A DNA stretch of 49,469 bases from Acidobacteriota bacterium (lineage in GTDB: Bacteria > Acidobacteriota > Terriglobia > UBA7540), in NCBI GenBank assembly GCA_021828285.1, contig JAKASG010000015.1, forward strand, positions 1 to 49,469. Reading direction: 5' to 3'. Under the pieces are notes generated by a model, which saw only the letters and a program-made list of their open reading frames with translations, did no database searches and was not told where the DNA came from. Positions 26,599 to 35,772 of this stretch are shown one piece after another. The translations under genes were made by a program, and so were the position numbers. Each line of letters begins with the position of its first letter. Within the stretch, counting starts at the first letter, position 1.

Positions 26599-27969
26599 AT
26601 GGCTCATTTGCTGATTATTGACGACGAGCGCTCCATTTGCCAGTTGCTCGAAATTGCTTTCCGCAAGCAAGGCCATGATGTGGAGACGGCATCCGACGGG
26701 CAGATTGCGAAGCGGAAAATCGAGTCGCAAATCTATGACGTCATCATCTGCGACATCCGTATGCCGGACATTTCCGGCATCGAATTGCTCGAATTCGCCC
26801 GCGAGACGCGCAATCCCGCCGCTTTCGTGCTGATCACCGCCGTCCCGAAGATGCCGACGGCCATCCAGGCGCTCAATCTCGGCGCCTACCGCTACGTCAT
26901 CAAGACCGATAAGCTGGTCGAGGAATTGATTGTGGTGGTCGAGCGCGCGCTTGCCGAACTGTCGCTGCGCGAAGAGAACGCCCGCCTCCGCCGCGAGTTG
27001 CTCCGGGTCTTTGCCAACAACAACATCATCGGACAGAGCCCCAAGATCGCGAGCATCCTTGAGATGGTCCGAACCGTCGCGCCCACGGTGAGCACGATCC
27101 TCATTACGGGAGAAAGCGGCACGGGCAAGGAGCTGATTGCGCGCGGCATTCACGAAGCCAGCCTCCGCCGCGAGAAACCTTTTATCTCGATCAATTGCGG
27201 CGCTTTTCCTGAAACCCTCCTCGAAAGCGAGCTTTTCGGATACCTGAAAGGCGCCTTCACCGGCGCCGACAGCAATCACAAAGGCATCATTGAAGCCGCG
27301 AACGAAGGGACGCTGTTTCTCGATGAAATCGGTGAGACCAGCCTCAGCATGCAGGTCAAGCTGCTGCGCGTTTTGCAGGAACGGCGCATCCGTCCCCTCG
27401 GTGGAACCAAGGACGTGAGTGTGGACGTTCGGCTCATCGCTTCCACCAACCGCGACCTGAAAGCGATGGCCGCCGAGGGCAAATTCCGCGGGGATTTTTT
27501 CTACCGCATTAGCGTCATTCCGATTCACGTTCCGGCGCTGCGCGAGCGCAAAGAGGACATTGAGGTTCTGGCCGCACATTTTCTCCGCAAGTTCTCGCTC
27601 CAGATGAGCAAACCGATCCGCGATATTGACCCTCCCGCGCTCGAGGCGCTCCGCCGCTATGAATGGCCCGGCAACGTGCGCGAGCTCGAAAACGCCGTCG
27701 AGCATGCGGTTGCAGTCAGCGGCGAACGCGATACGCTTCTTCTTCTGGATCATCTGCCGGAAGCCGTGCGCGGCTACGTTTTCGCGGGTGAAAAGCAGGT
27801 GGATCTCCGCAAGGACGGATTGAACTTCGAAGCCCGCATGGGGCAAATTGAAAAGCAATATCTCGCGGAAGCGCTGAACCAATCGGGCGGGGTTCGCCGG
27901 CGCGCCGCGGATCTCCTGCGCATGTCCTACCGCTCCTTCCGCCATTACGCGAAGAAGCATGGCCTCTGA
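26599..27969 (+). CDS. NtrC-family response regulator (PilR-like), sigma54 activator
   Basis: 456 residues. The receiver domain has the acidic pocket D8-D9, phospho-acceptor D52 and K102. The AAA+ domain has GESGTGKE (171-178), GAFTGA (218-223, the sigma54 contact) and FLDEIGE. The C-terminal Fis-type HTH is [27 protein letters not shown]. It activates sigma54 promoters once phosphorylated by the adjacent kinase. Domain order and context resemble PilR. I could not find a clear GG-N10-GC sigma54 promoter before the pilins, so the target set is unproven. The last 11 bp overlap the methyltransferase gene. Confidence 0.92.
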   Translation: MAHLLIIDDERSICQLLEIAFRKQGHDVETASDGQIAKRKIESQIYDVIICDIRMPDISGIELLEFARETRNPAAFVLITAVPKMPTAIQALNLGAYRYVIKTDKLVEELIVVVERALAELSLREENARLRRELLRVFANNNIIGQSPKIASILEMVRTVAPTVSTILITGESGTGKELIARGIHEASLRREKPFISINCGAFPETLLESELFGYLKGAFTGADSNHKGIIEAANEGTLFLDEIGETSLSMQVKLLRVLQERRIRPLGGTKDVSVDVRLIASTNRDLKAMAAEGKFRGDFFYRISVIPIHVPALRERKEDIEVLAAHFLRKFSLQMSKPIRDIDPPALEALRRYEWPGNVRELENAVEHAVAVSGERDTLLLLDHLPEAVRGYVFAGEKQVDLRKDGLNFEARMGQIEKQYLAEALNQSGGVRRRAADLLRMSYRSFRHYAKKHGL

Positions 27970-28987
27970 ATCGCCCGCAAAATCCGGCAAGCTCCGCCGG
28001 AACCGCCGCTTCCCGCGCGGCTCACCGATTCAATCGAAGCTTCCCGACGCCGCCTCGCCGGTTTCGCGGCGCTATTCGCCCGGCCAGCGGCAAGCCGCAA
28101 CCGGCCCCGCTCCTTTGTCCGCCCGCTTTTCCCTCGAAGCGATGACGAATCAAATCGTCTGCGGAGACGCCGCAAGCGTTCTAAGCCGTCTTCCCGCGAG
28201 CTTCTGCGCTTGCGCCGTCACGTCGCCGCCCTATTGGCACACGGTGGACTATGGGGTGCAAGGCCAGATCGGCCTCGGATCCTTCGAGAGCTATCTCGGC
28301 GCTCTTGACCGCGTGTGGGTGCAGATCGCGCGCGTGCTTTTGCCGAACGGCAAATTCTGCCTGAACGTGCCGCTCCTGCCTTTGGCCAAGGATGTTTCGC
28401 GAGCCCTCTTTGGCTCGACTCATACGCGCGTGCTGATGGATCTCTACTCGGAAATCAAGCATCGGATTGAGCGAAAGACCCCCTTGCGGCTGCTCAGCCT
28501 CTTCGTCTGGGAAAAACAAACCACCGAAAAGATGTTCGGCTCCTATCCTTACCCGCCAAATCTTTACGAACGCAATTACATCGAGTTCATCGCCGTTTTC
28601 GTCAAGCCGGGCGCTCCGCGCGTGCTTCCGCCCGAGGTCAAAAAGCTCTCGAAACTTTCTGAAGATGAATGGATGGATTTGACCCGCCAAATCTGGTGGA
28701 TGTATCCGGAAAACGTTTCGCGCCTCGAAGGCCATCCGGCGCCGTTCCCGGAGGCGCTGCCGAATCGCCTGATCGCCATGTACACTTTTCGAGCCGCGCC
28801 GCCCGATTTCGCGGGCGATATCGTGCTCGATCCGTTTGCAGGCTCGGGAACAACGTGCGTCGCCGCGCGCCGCCTGGGCCGGCGCTTCATCGGAATTGAC
28901 CTCAATCCTGATTTCTGCGCCTTCGCCCAAAATCGCCTCGCCGCAACGCCGCTCGACCCGCGCGTCATGCGCGGCCGCCGTCCGTGA
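27959..28987 (+). CDS. Orphan site-specific DNA methyltransferase (N4-cytosine/N6-adenine type)
   Basis: 342 residues. The catalytic motif TSPPYW is at residues 88-93 and the AdoMet-binding motif DPFAGSGTT at 291-299, so the order is beta (catalytic motif first). SPPY favours N4-cytosine methylation; N6-adenine cannot be excluded. The first ~61 residues are basic and precede the core, so translation may instead begin at the ATG at 28142 (MTNQIVCGD). There is no restriction endonuclease gene nearby. The 11-bp overlap with the response regulator suggests co-expression. An epigenetic regulatory role is possible but is inference. Confidence 0.88.
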   Translation: MASESPAKSGKLRRNRRFPRGSPIQSKLPDAASPVSRRYSPGQRQAATGPAPLSARFSLEAMTNQIVCGDAASVLSRLPASFCACAVTSPPYWHTVDYGVQGQIGLGSFESYLGALDRVWVQIARVLLPNGKFCLNVPLLPLAKDVSRALFGSTHTRVLMDLYSEIKHRIERKTPLRLLSLFVWEKQTTEKMFGSYPYPPNLYERNYIEFIAVFVKPGAPRVLPPEVKKLSKLSEDEWMDLTRQIWWMYPENVSRLEGHPAPFPEALPNRLIAMYTFRAAPPDFAGDIVLDPFAGSGTTCVAARRLGRRFIGIDLNPDFCAFAQNRLAATPLDPRVMRGRRP

Positions 28988-29021
28988 TGTTCCCGGCCTT
29001 TCCTATAGTATTATCGTGGAG

Positions 29022-31082
29022 ATGGAAGAGGCGACGCCGGGGCAATCAGGCGAACCGTTGATCGAGTCTGGCGCGCAGGACCTCTCTGCGGCGCCGGCTG
29101 AATCGCCGGGCCATTTTCCGGTCAAGCTTGCGCTTGCGCTCACCCTCTGCCTCACCTTTCTCGCTTATTGCCGCACGCTAGCTTTCGGCTTCGTTTATGA
29201 CGATCGCGGCCAAATCGTCAACAACCCTTATCTCCGCTCCTGGCATTACGTTGGCCGCTTCTTTACCTCTCAGGTCTGGAGTTTCAACGATCCGAGCGCC
29301 GTGGGGAATTATTATCGCCCCGTCTTTCTGCTCTGGCTGCTTGTCAACCGCATGGTTTTCGGCCTTCATCCCTTGTTCTGGCACTTAGCGAACATTCTGC
29401 TTCACGTGGCGGTGACTGCGCTCGCTTTCGTCATTGTCCGCGAGCTGGCCCGGGACAACATCACGGGAATCGTCGCCGCGCTCGTCTTTGGCCTTCATCC
29501 CATTCACGTCGAATCGGTGGCGTGGATTTCGGCCGATACCGATCCGCTCGCCGCTTTCTGGGTTTTCCTTGCATTCTGGGCATATCTGCGGTGGAGAAAG
29601 AATCCAGGCGTGGGATGGCTGGCCGCTTCGCTCGCGGCTTATACGTTTGGGATGCTTTCGAAGGAAACAGCGCTGGTTTTGCCGATTCTGCTTCTCGGCT
29701 ACGAGTGGATTTGGGAGGACCGTTCGCCAGGCGTTTCCTGGGTCGTGCGCTGGCGCGCGCGGATTCGGAATTGGTTTGTGCGCTTGAGCGCGTTCGCCGC
29801 TGTTACACTCGTTTATCTCGCCGTGCGATGGCGCGCCCTGAGCGGACTGGGTCATGTTCTGACGCCGCTCAAAACCTCGACCATCGTCATGACCTGGCCG
29901 TCGGTTCTGGTCATCTATCTGCGGCGTCTCGTTTGGCCGTTTGGGTTGAGCGCGTTCTACGATGTTCCTTATGTGACCCGTCCGAGCGTAGGAGGGCTGT
30001 TGCTTCCGCTCGTGATTCTTGCGATCGTCGCGGCGCTCATCGTGATTTGGGCCAAACGCGCGGAGAAAAGTCACCCCGGCCACTCCCGGCTCATTTTTTT
30101 TGGTTGCGTCTGGATGCTCGCGCCATTGCTTCCGCTGGCGGATCTTGCGGTTCTCCCGAAGGACTCCATCGTTCACGACCGGTATCTATATTTTTCGTCG
30201 CTCGGATTTGCCTTGCTTGTCGCGCTCGCGATTCGCAGCATCCGGGGCGCGCGGAAAACGGTTTATGGCCTGCCGCCGTGGCAATGGGCGGCCGTTTGCG
30301 GCGCGGTCGCCATGCTCGGCGTGGCGACTTCCGTCCAGGGACAGTATTGGTCGAACGACCTTCTGTTTTACGCGCGCGGCGTCGCCGATCTTCCCAACAA
30401 CAACATTTTGCGCACGAACCTCGCGAACGTGCTCGCTCAGGACGGCCAGTACGCAGAATCCGTCCGCCTATATCGCCAGGTCCTCGCCCGCGATAACGGC
30501 AGTTGGTCGCCGAACGATACCATTACGCACGTCAACCTGGCGAACGTGCTGGCCTTGAGCGGCCATGACGAGGACGCCATCGGCATCTATCAATACGTGA
30601 TCGAGCACAACCCCTTCGAGTGGGACGCGAATTACAACCTCGGTTTCACGGACTATAAAGTCGGCCGCTTGAAGGAGGCTGAAAAATACCTTCGCCGCGC
30701 CATCGCGATCAATGACCTTCACGCCAACCAGTATCTTTATCTCGGATTGACGCTCCTGAAGCTCAATCGCGTGGGCGAAGCGGAAGCGAATTTCCGGCGC
30801 GCGATCCGGCTGAAGCCGAATGGCTTTGCATATCATCTGGCGCTCGGCCTCGTGCTCAACCTCGAAGGCAAGCCGGCGGAGGCGCTTAAACAGTTTCAGA
30901 TTGAACTGGCGAATTATCCCGCGGAAACGGCGGCGCGCGATCAAATGCTCGCGACGGAACGGCTTCTTCACTCCGGCTCGGCGAATCCGCCCTCCGCTCG
31001 AAGCGCGGCCGGCCAGCCGCCTTCTCGGCCGTCTCCTCATGCGCGCAGCACTCCCGCGATGCAGGGTAATGGCGCTCGATGA
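29022..31082 (+). CDS. TMTC-like GT-C membrane glycosyltransferase with TPR repeats (A)
   Basis: 686 residues from the ATG at 29022. About ten or more transmembrane helices are followed by a TPR region (about residue 450 onward, e.g. NYNLGFTDYKVGRLKEAEKYLRRAI in part). The first outside loop carries the Asp pair D60-D61 in FVYDDRGQIVNNPYLRSW, the acidic site typical of GT-C enzymes. FGLHPIHVESVAWIS, SKETALVLP and DRYLYFSSLGF match the conserved segments of TMTC O-mannosyltransferases. It would use a lipid-phosphate sugar to modify exported Ser/Thr residues; donor and acceptor are unproven. It heads a run of three such genes (A, B, C). Confidence 0.82.
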   Translation: MEEATPGQSGEPLIESGAQDLSAAPAESPGHFPVKLALALTLCLTFLAYCRTLAFGFVYDDRGQIVNNPYLRSWHYVGRFFTSQVWSFNDPSAVGNYYRPVFLLWLLVNRMVFGLHPLFWHLANILLHVAVTALAFVIVRELARDNITGIVAALVFGLHPIHVESVAWISADTDPLAAFWVFLAFWAYLRWRKNPGVGWLAASLAAYTFGMLSKETALVLPILLLGYEWIWEDRSPGVSWVVRWRARIRNWFVRLSAFAAVTLVYLAVRWRALSGLGHVLTPLKTSTIVMTWPSVLVIYLRRLVWPFGLSAFYDVPYVTRPSVGGLLLPLVILAIVAALIVIWAKRAEKSHPGHSRLIFFGCVWMLAPLLPLADLAVLPKDSIVHDRYLYFSSLGFALLVALAIRSIRGARKTVYGLPPWQWAAVCGAVAMLGVATSVQGQYWSNDLLFYARGVADLPNNNILRTNLANVLAQDGQYAESVRLYRQVLARDNGSWSPNDTITHVNLANVLALSGHDEDAIGIYQYVIEHNPFEWDANYNLGFTDYKVGRLKEAEKYLRRAIAINDLHANQYLYLGLTLLKLNRVGEAEANFRRAIRLKPNGFAYHLALGLVLNLEGKPAEALKQFQIELANYPAETAARDQMLATERLLHSGSANPPSARSAAGQPPSRPSPHARSTPAMQGNGAR

Positions 31083-32926
31083 TCGGTCAGAAGGCGGATT
31101 CATCGGCTGCGCTTTCGGAGGGTGAAAAGCCGCCGCGCATGAGCCGGAAAACGATTCTTATCGCCCTGGGCGGAACGCTGGCGCTGGTTTTTCTCGCCTA
31201 CCGCCAGGCGCTTCATTTCGGTTTCGTTTCCGACGACAAGTTCCAGATACTTGGCGATCCCTGGATCGCGTCGTGGAAATTCGTTCCCGCCTACTTCACG
31301 GGCCGCGCGTGGGATTTGATTCAGGGATATCACGGAGGGAATTATTACCGGCCTGTCTTTTTGCTCTGGCTTTTATTGAACTACAGTCTGTTCAAGCTCC
31401 ATGCGTTCGGCTGGCATTTTGCGGCAATCCTCCTTCATCTGGCCGTGACGGCGCTCGTTTTTCTGCTGGCGCGAACGCTCACGCGCGATTCGGCGGCGGC
31501 GCTCATCGCCGCGCTCATTTTCGGCCTTCATCCCGCTCACATTGAGTCCGTCGTCTGGCTCTCGGGTGCGACCGAAGCGCTTGCCGCGCTCTTTGTGCTC
31601 GCGTCGCTGCTCTGCTATTTGAAAAGGCGCCAAGGCGGCGGTTGGCCGTGGCTCGCTGTTTCGCTCGTCGCCTTTGCAGCCGGCGCCCTCGCGCAGGAAA
31701 CCGCGCTGATTCTCCCCGTTGTTATCGTAGCTTACGAATGGCTTTGGCGCGGGACTTCGCCCCCCCCATCGAATCCGTCCGGCGCAGCGCGGCGTTTTAT
31801 GCTCACGCGCGGATTCTTGGGAGATTTCTGGCCGTTCATCGCAATGACGCTTGTGTACTCGGTCGCACGCTGGCGGGCTCTCGGCAGTCTTGGTCACGAG
31901 TTGGCCGGTGTTCCGCTCGCGGTGGTTTTCTTTACGATTCCTTCGATCCTCTTGTTTTACTTGAAGCATCTCGTCTGGCCCTTTGGACTGAGCTTGTATT
32001 ACAAAACGGACGTTGTCCGCGCGCCGGATCTTCGGAATTTCTTTATCCCGCTTCTGGTCCTCGTTGCAATCGGGATTGGGATTTTCGCCTGGACTCGGCG
32101 CGAAGCGTCATCCGGGGCCGGGCAATCGCGCTCCGTTCTGTTTGCTTCCGTTTGGGCTTTTGCGTTTCTATTGCCCGTGCTGGATTTTGCCTTGCTGATT
32201 CCCGGCGAGGAAACCCACGACCGCTATCTTTATCTTCCTTCCGTGGGGTTTGCGATTGCGCTCGGCCTGGCGCTGCGCCGATTGAGGTTTCATCGGCCTG
32301 TGATCCTGGGACTTCCGGCGATCCCGCTTGCAGGCGTTCTGACGATCGCAGCAGCATACGGTATTTCCATTCCGCGGCAAGACGCCTGTTGGGCGAGCAA
32401 CTTCGATCTCTACAAGCGCGCGTTCGCAACCGCCCCCGACAACGACACGGTCCAGCTTGGCCTGGCGATGAGCCTCCGCGATCGCGGCGAAGATGCGCGA
32501 GCGGTCGCGCTTTATCGGCAAATTCTCGCACGGCGTCCGGGAAACTCCCGCGCGGCCTACGGGCTTGGCTATACCTATTATTGGGAGGGAAATCCGCAGA
32601 AGGCGGCAAAGTATTTCGAGCGTACTGTTGCGCTCGACCCTTCAAACGCCGGCGGATTTTTCTATCTCGGCCTCAGTCTGTTGAAGCTTGGCCGGACCGC
32701 GGATGCGGAGGCGGCGTTTCGCCAGGCGATTCATCTCGAGCCGGATGGCTTCGCTTATCACCTGGCGCTCGGTTTAACTTTGAGCCTTGAAGGCCGTCTC
32801 GCCGGGGCGCTCCGGGAGTTCCGAGCCGAGCTTAGCAATTATCCCGAAGAAACCGCCGCGCGACGCCAATTGCTGGCCGTGGAAAATAAGCTGGCAGGGA
32901 AGAACGCGGAGGAACACCTGCCGTGA
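31079..32926 (+). CDS. TMTC-like GT-C membrane glycosyltransferase with TPR repeats (B)
   Basis: 615 residues. The ATG overlaps the stop of the previous paralogue (ATGA), so it is translationally coupled; an ATG 20 codons later (31139) is a possible alternative. The Asp pair is D52-D53 (FGFVSDDKFQILGDPW). FGLHPAHIESVVWLSG, AQETALILP and HDRYLYLPSVGF are the family segments. TPRs occupy about residues 455-600 (AYGLGYTYYWEGNPQKAAKYF, then AFRQAIHLEPDGFAYHLALG). It is similar to its neighbours along its full length and arose by gene duplication. The role is as for the first paralogue. Confidence 0.82.
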   Translation: MIGQKADSSAALSEGEKPPRMSRKTILIALGGTLALVFLAYRQALHFGFVSDDKFQILGDPWIASWKFVPAYFTGRAWDLIQGYHGGNYYRPVFLLWLLLNYSLFKLHAFGWHFAAILLHLAVTALVFLLARTLTRDSAAALIAALIFGLHPAHIESVVWLSGATEALAALFVLASLLCYLKRRQGGGWPWLAVSLVAFAAGALAQETALILPVVIVAYEWLWRGTSPPPSNPSGAARRFMLTRGFLGDFWPFIAMTLVYSVARWRALGSLGHELAGVPLAVVFFTIPSILLFYLKHLVWPFGLSLYYKTDVVRAPDLRNFFIPLLVLVAIGIGIFAWTRREASSGAGQSRSVLFASVWAFAFLLPVLDFALLIPGEETHDRYLYLPSVGFAIALGLALRRLRFHRPVILGLPAIPLAGVLTIAAAYGISIPRQDACWASNFDLYKRAFATAPDNDTVQLGLAMSLRDRGEDARAVALYRQILARRPGNSRAAYGLGYTYYWEGNPQKAAKYFERTVALDPSNAGGFFYLGLSLLKLGRTADAEAAFRQAIHLEPDGFAYHLALGLTLSLEGRLAGALREFRAELSNYPEETAARRQLLAVENKLAGKNAEEHLP

Positions 32927-32983
32927 ATCGGTCTGCGCGGCTGGTGAACGCCGCGCGCAACTTTCTTGTGTGTTAAAACAGGT

Positions 32984-34840
32984 ATGGCCATGGGCGACAA
33001 ACCGCCGGACGTTTCGGGACGCAAAATCTTCTGGTTGATGGCATTCACGCTGCTTCTCACGTTCCTGGCTTACGCCCGCGTCATCCATTTCGGTTTCGTT
33101 TCAGACGACCGCGTTCAAATCGTTGGCGATCCCTATATCCGCTCATGGAGTTATGTTTCCCGCTATTTCATCCGCGACATTTGGGACCTGAGCCAGAATG
33201 TGAAATGGGGAAATTACTATCGCCCCTTCTTTCTGCTCTGGCTTTTCGCCAACTATCATTTTTTCAAGCTCGATCCCGTTGGATGGCACCTCACAACTTT
33301 GCTGCTTCACCTTGGGGTGACTTTGCTTGTTTTCTTCCTCGCGCGCAAGATGACCCGGGATGCGATCGCGGCCGTCATCGCCGCGCTGATCTTTGGATTG
33401 CATCCGGCGCATATCGAGTCGGTGGCCTGGATTTCAGGCGTGACGGAGGCGCTTGCGGCGGCGTGGGTAGTGGGCGCATTTCTCTGTTATCTCAAATGGC
33501 GTGATAGCGGAGGCAGGATTTGGGCGGCTGCTTCGCTCACAGCCTATGTCCTGGGCATGCTTTCGCAGGAGACCGCGCTGGTCTTGCCGCTCTTGATCTT
33601 CGCCTATGAATGGTTCTGGCCGGAAACGTGGATGCCGGAACGAGGCCCGGGCTCGGGCACGGATTACCTCCGAGCGGCGCTCGCATTCGTGAAGCGAGAG
33701 CTGCTCGTCCTCGGCCCTTACGCGGTTTTGACCGCTTTATATCTCGTGGTTCGCTGGCGCGTGATTGGAACGCTGGGCTACATCATGACGCCCGTGTCCT
33801 TTTCGACCATGGTTTTCACCTGGCCCTCTATGCTGTGGTTCTATGCGCGGCATCTGGCCGCGCCGTTCCGCTTGAACCTGTACTATCACACTCCCTATGT
33901 CCTTCATCCGGGATTCCGGCAGTTCTACTTGCCATTGCTCGCCCTGGTTGCGATTGCAGCAGGCCTTTTCGCCTGGTGGCGCTGGGCGGCGCGCAACCGG
34001 CCGGCGGAAGCTCGGCTGGTGGGCTTTTCTTCATTTTGGATTTTTTGCTCGATTTTGCCCGTCCTCGACTTCACGGTGTTCAATCCGGGCGAAGTGGTTC
34101 ACGACCGGTATTTGTATCTTCCTTCGGTTGGTTTGGCGATGCTTGCCGCGCTTGGATTGAGGCATCTGAAATGGGGAAGTGCTGCGGCTTTTGGCGAGCC
34201 AGTGGTACAGATTGCTGCGGTCCTCTCTATTGCCTGCGCCTTCGCCGTCACCGTAAGCCGCCAGGACAGGTTTTGGGCGACCGATGTCTCGCTCTACGTG
34301 CATGCCTTGAATGCTGTACCCAAATACGACCCGGCGGTGATCGAGCTGGCGCTTGCCCTGCGGGAAAAGGGTCATCCGCAGGAAGCCGTGGAGCTGTTTC
34401 AAAGCGTTCTTTCACGCCATCCCGGAAATCGCCTTGTGACCTACGATCTGGGCTACACCTACTACTGGATGGGCAACCTGCCGCAGGCTGAGAGGTATTT
34501 TCGGAGGGCGATCCTGATTGATCCGACCCACGCCGATGAATTTTTTTATCTCGGGCTGATCTTTTTTCGCCAGGACCATCTCCATCGAGCCGAGGCTGCG
34601 GTGCGCCAGGCGATCCGGGTTCGGCACAACGGCTTAGCCTATCACCTGGCTTTGGGAATGATTCTGATGAAGGAAGACAATCCTTCCGAAGCAGTCCATG
34701 AATTCAAGACGGAGTTAAGTTACCATCCTGGAGAAACGGCTGCGCATGGACAATTGATAGCCGCCGAAGCTGAGTTGGAGAAATCCAGGGCGAAAAAGTC
34801 GGATCATGCAGACCAGTCGCAGGCTCGCAAGAACCCTTGA
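32984..34840 (+). CDS. TMTC-like GT-C membrane glycosyltransferase with TPR repeats (C)
   Basis: 618 residues from the ATG at 32984 (a second in-frame ATG lies at 32990). The Asp pair is D41-D42 (FGFVSDDRVQIVGDPYIRSW). FGLHPAHIESVAWISG, SQETALVLP and HDRYLYLPSVGL repeat the family pattern. Two or three TPRs close the protein (DLGYTYYWMGNLPQAERYFRRA, then AVRQAIRVRHNGLAYHLALG). It lies 57 bp after gene B and ends 288 bp before the first pilin gene. The acceptor protein is unknown, and pilins are the nearest exported Ser/Thr-rich candidates. Confidence 0.82.
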   Translation: MAMGDKPPDVSGRKIFWLMAFTLLLTFLAYARVIHFGFVSDDRVQIVGDPYIRSWSYVSRYFIRDIWDLSQNVKWGNYYRPFFLLWLFANYHFFKLDPVGWHLTTLLLHLGVTLLVFFLARKMTRDAIAAVIAALIFGLHPAHIESVAWISGVTEALAAAWVVGAFLCYLKWRDSGGRIWAAASLTAYVLGMLSQETALVLPLLIFAYEWFWPETWMPERGPGSGTDYLRAALAFVKRELLVLGPYAVLTALYLVVRWRVIGTLGYIMTPVSFSTMVFTWPSMLWFYARHLAAPFRLNLYYHTPYVLHPGFRQFYLPLLALVAIAAGLFAWWRWAARNRPAEARLVGFSSFWIFCSILPVLDFTVFNPGEVVHDRYLYLPSVGLAMLAALGLRHLKWGSAAAFGEPVVQIAAVLSIACAFAVTVSRQDRFWATDVSLYVHALNAVPKYDPAVIELALALREKGHPQEAVELFQSVLSRHPGNRLVTYDLGYTYYWMGNLPQAERYFRRAILIDPTHADEFFYLGLIFFRQDHLHRAEAAVRQAIRVRHNGLAYHLALGMILMKEDNPSEAVHEFKTELSYHPGETAAHGQLIAAEAELEKSRAKKSDHADQSQARKNP

Positions 34841-34916
34841 AAGCAACCTGAAATGACCTGCCGTTCTCCGAAACTCCTGTCATCGTGAAGATGGACCAAG
34901 CGACATAAAATGTCAC

Positions 34917-34934
34917 TATAAGTCAGCACTTATA
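34917..34934. repeat. Perfect 7-bp inverted repeat, operator-like
   Basis: TATAAGT, a CAGC loop, and ACTTATA. It may be a regulator site for the pilin cluster, or a weak hairpin after gene C; it has no T tract. Confidence 0.45.
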
Positions 34935-35010
34935 GGCAAGAATCTACCATACGGCTATTCGCTCGTTATACGATGATTAGTTAACTTTAATAAACTCAAT
35001 GTTTACAGCA

Positions 35011-35019
35011 TGTTAGAAT
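35011..35019 (+). promoter_or_regulatory. Possible extended -10 promoter for pilin 1
   Basis: TGTTAGAAT fits the extended -10 form TGnTANAAT, about 110 bp before the pilin ATG. TAAACT 17 bp upstream is a weak -35. Confidence 0.4.
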
Positions 35020-35128
35020 ATATTTTGTCACTTGTAACGGTTGGCAGGGATGGAACTTGAAATGCACGATGCCAAGCGAGCCATTCGGGTAGGCACGGAA
35101 TGGACAACCTATGAGGAGGAGAGATTTT

Positions 35129-35647
35129 ATGAAGAGGAGTTCACGTGGCTTTTCGCTGATTGAGCTGCTGATCGTGGTCGCGATCATCCTGATTATCGCT
35201 GCGATTGCGATCCCCAATTTGCTCCGTTCGCGGATTGCGGCCAATCAAGCTTCAGCGGTGGGTTCGCTGCGGACCATCAACACGTCCGAAGTGACTTACA
35301 CGACAACTTTTAACACCGGCTTCACCGACACGCTCGGTTACCTTGGGCCGCCGACGACCGGCACCACGCCCACGGCGACGGCTGCGGGTTTGCTGGATAA
35401 CGTTCTTTCCGGAACGGCTACAGCGGGTGGGACCGGGACTGACGTTTCCTCGAAGAGCGGGTACAACTTCACGTACACACCGACCGACCAGGACGCTACG
35501 AGCCGCTACAACGGCTACTACGTAACGGCGAATCCGGTTGATCTGAACGTGACCGGCACCAACTTCTACTACACTGACGAGTCAGCGGTCATCCGTCAGG
35601 ATAGCACCACCACGGCGACTGCTTCCTCAACACCTCTCGGCGGCTAA
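35129..35647 (+). CDS. Type IV pilin-like protein 1
   Basis: 172 residues. The start at 35129 follows GAGGAGGAGA. The leader MKRSSRG precedes the prepilin peptidase site G|FSLIELLIVVAIILIIAAIAIPN, giving a mature N-terminus of F with Glu5. The ~120-residue head contains GYLGPPTTG and DATSRYNGYYV. The protein ends in a Ser/Thr-rich tail (RQDSTTTATASSTPLGG). It is exported to the inner membrane and cleaved by PilD, then assembled into a pilus or pseudopilus. It is closely similar to pilin 2 in both N-terminus and tail, so the two are tandem duplicates. The ATG upstream at 35111 lacks a ribosome site. Confidence 0.93.
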   Translation: MKRSSRGFSLIELLIVVAIILIIAAIAIPNLLRSRIAANQASAVGSLRTINTSEVTYTTTFNTGFTDTLGYLGPPTTGTTPTATAAGLLDNVLSGTATAGGTGTDVSSKSGYNFTYTPTDQDATSRYNGYYVTANPVDLNVTGTNFYYTDESAVIRQDSTTTATASSTPLGG

Positions 35648-35684
35648 CAGTTAAGACGGCGGTTAGCCGCAGTCGGGCTCCAAT

Positions 35685-35709
35685 GGGGAGCCGCAAGGCT
35701 CCCCCTTTT
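35685..35709 (+). terminator. Hairpin terminator after pilin 1
   Basis: GGGGAGCC (35685-35692), GCAA loop, GGCTCCCC (35697-35704), then a T tract (about 35706-35710). An additional hairpin CGGCTAAC/GGTTAGCCG lies just before it at 35641-35669. It would end or attenuate transcription between pilins 1 and 2. Confidence 0.85.
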
Positions 35710-35772
35710 TCTGAGTTGGCAAGGGTTTTGAAGCAAGGCAAGGGCGGAAGCCAAGCTTGGAAGGAGGAAATC

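Larger units (their letters stand above)
34841..35128. other. AT-rich upstream region of the pilin genes
   Basis: The 288 bp stand out as AT-rich against the GC-rich surroundings, especially 34905-35030. It contains the perfect inverted repeat TATAAGT-CAGC-ACTTATA (34917-34934) and an extended -10 element TGTTAGAAT (35011-35019). No sigma54-type GG-N10-GC pair was found. Confidence 0.6.

Noticed and set aside
26428-27990. Minus-strand open frame of 520 codons over the response regulator
   Set aside because: Antisense shadow; the plus strand carries a complete NtrC-type protein.
34841-35128. Sigma54 promoter for the pilins
   Set aside because: No GG-N10-GC pair with matching flanks was found. 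The closest candidates near 35041 and 35094 have the wrong bases at the -12 position.
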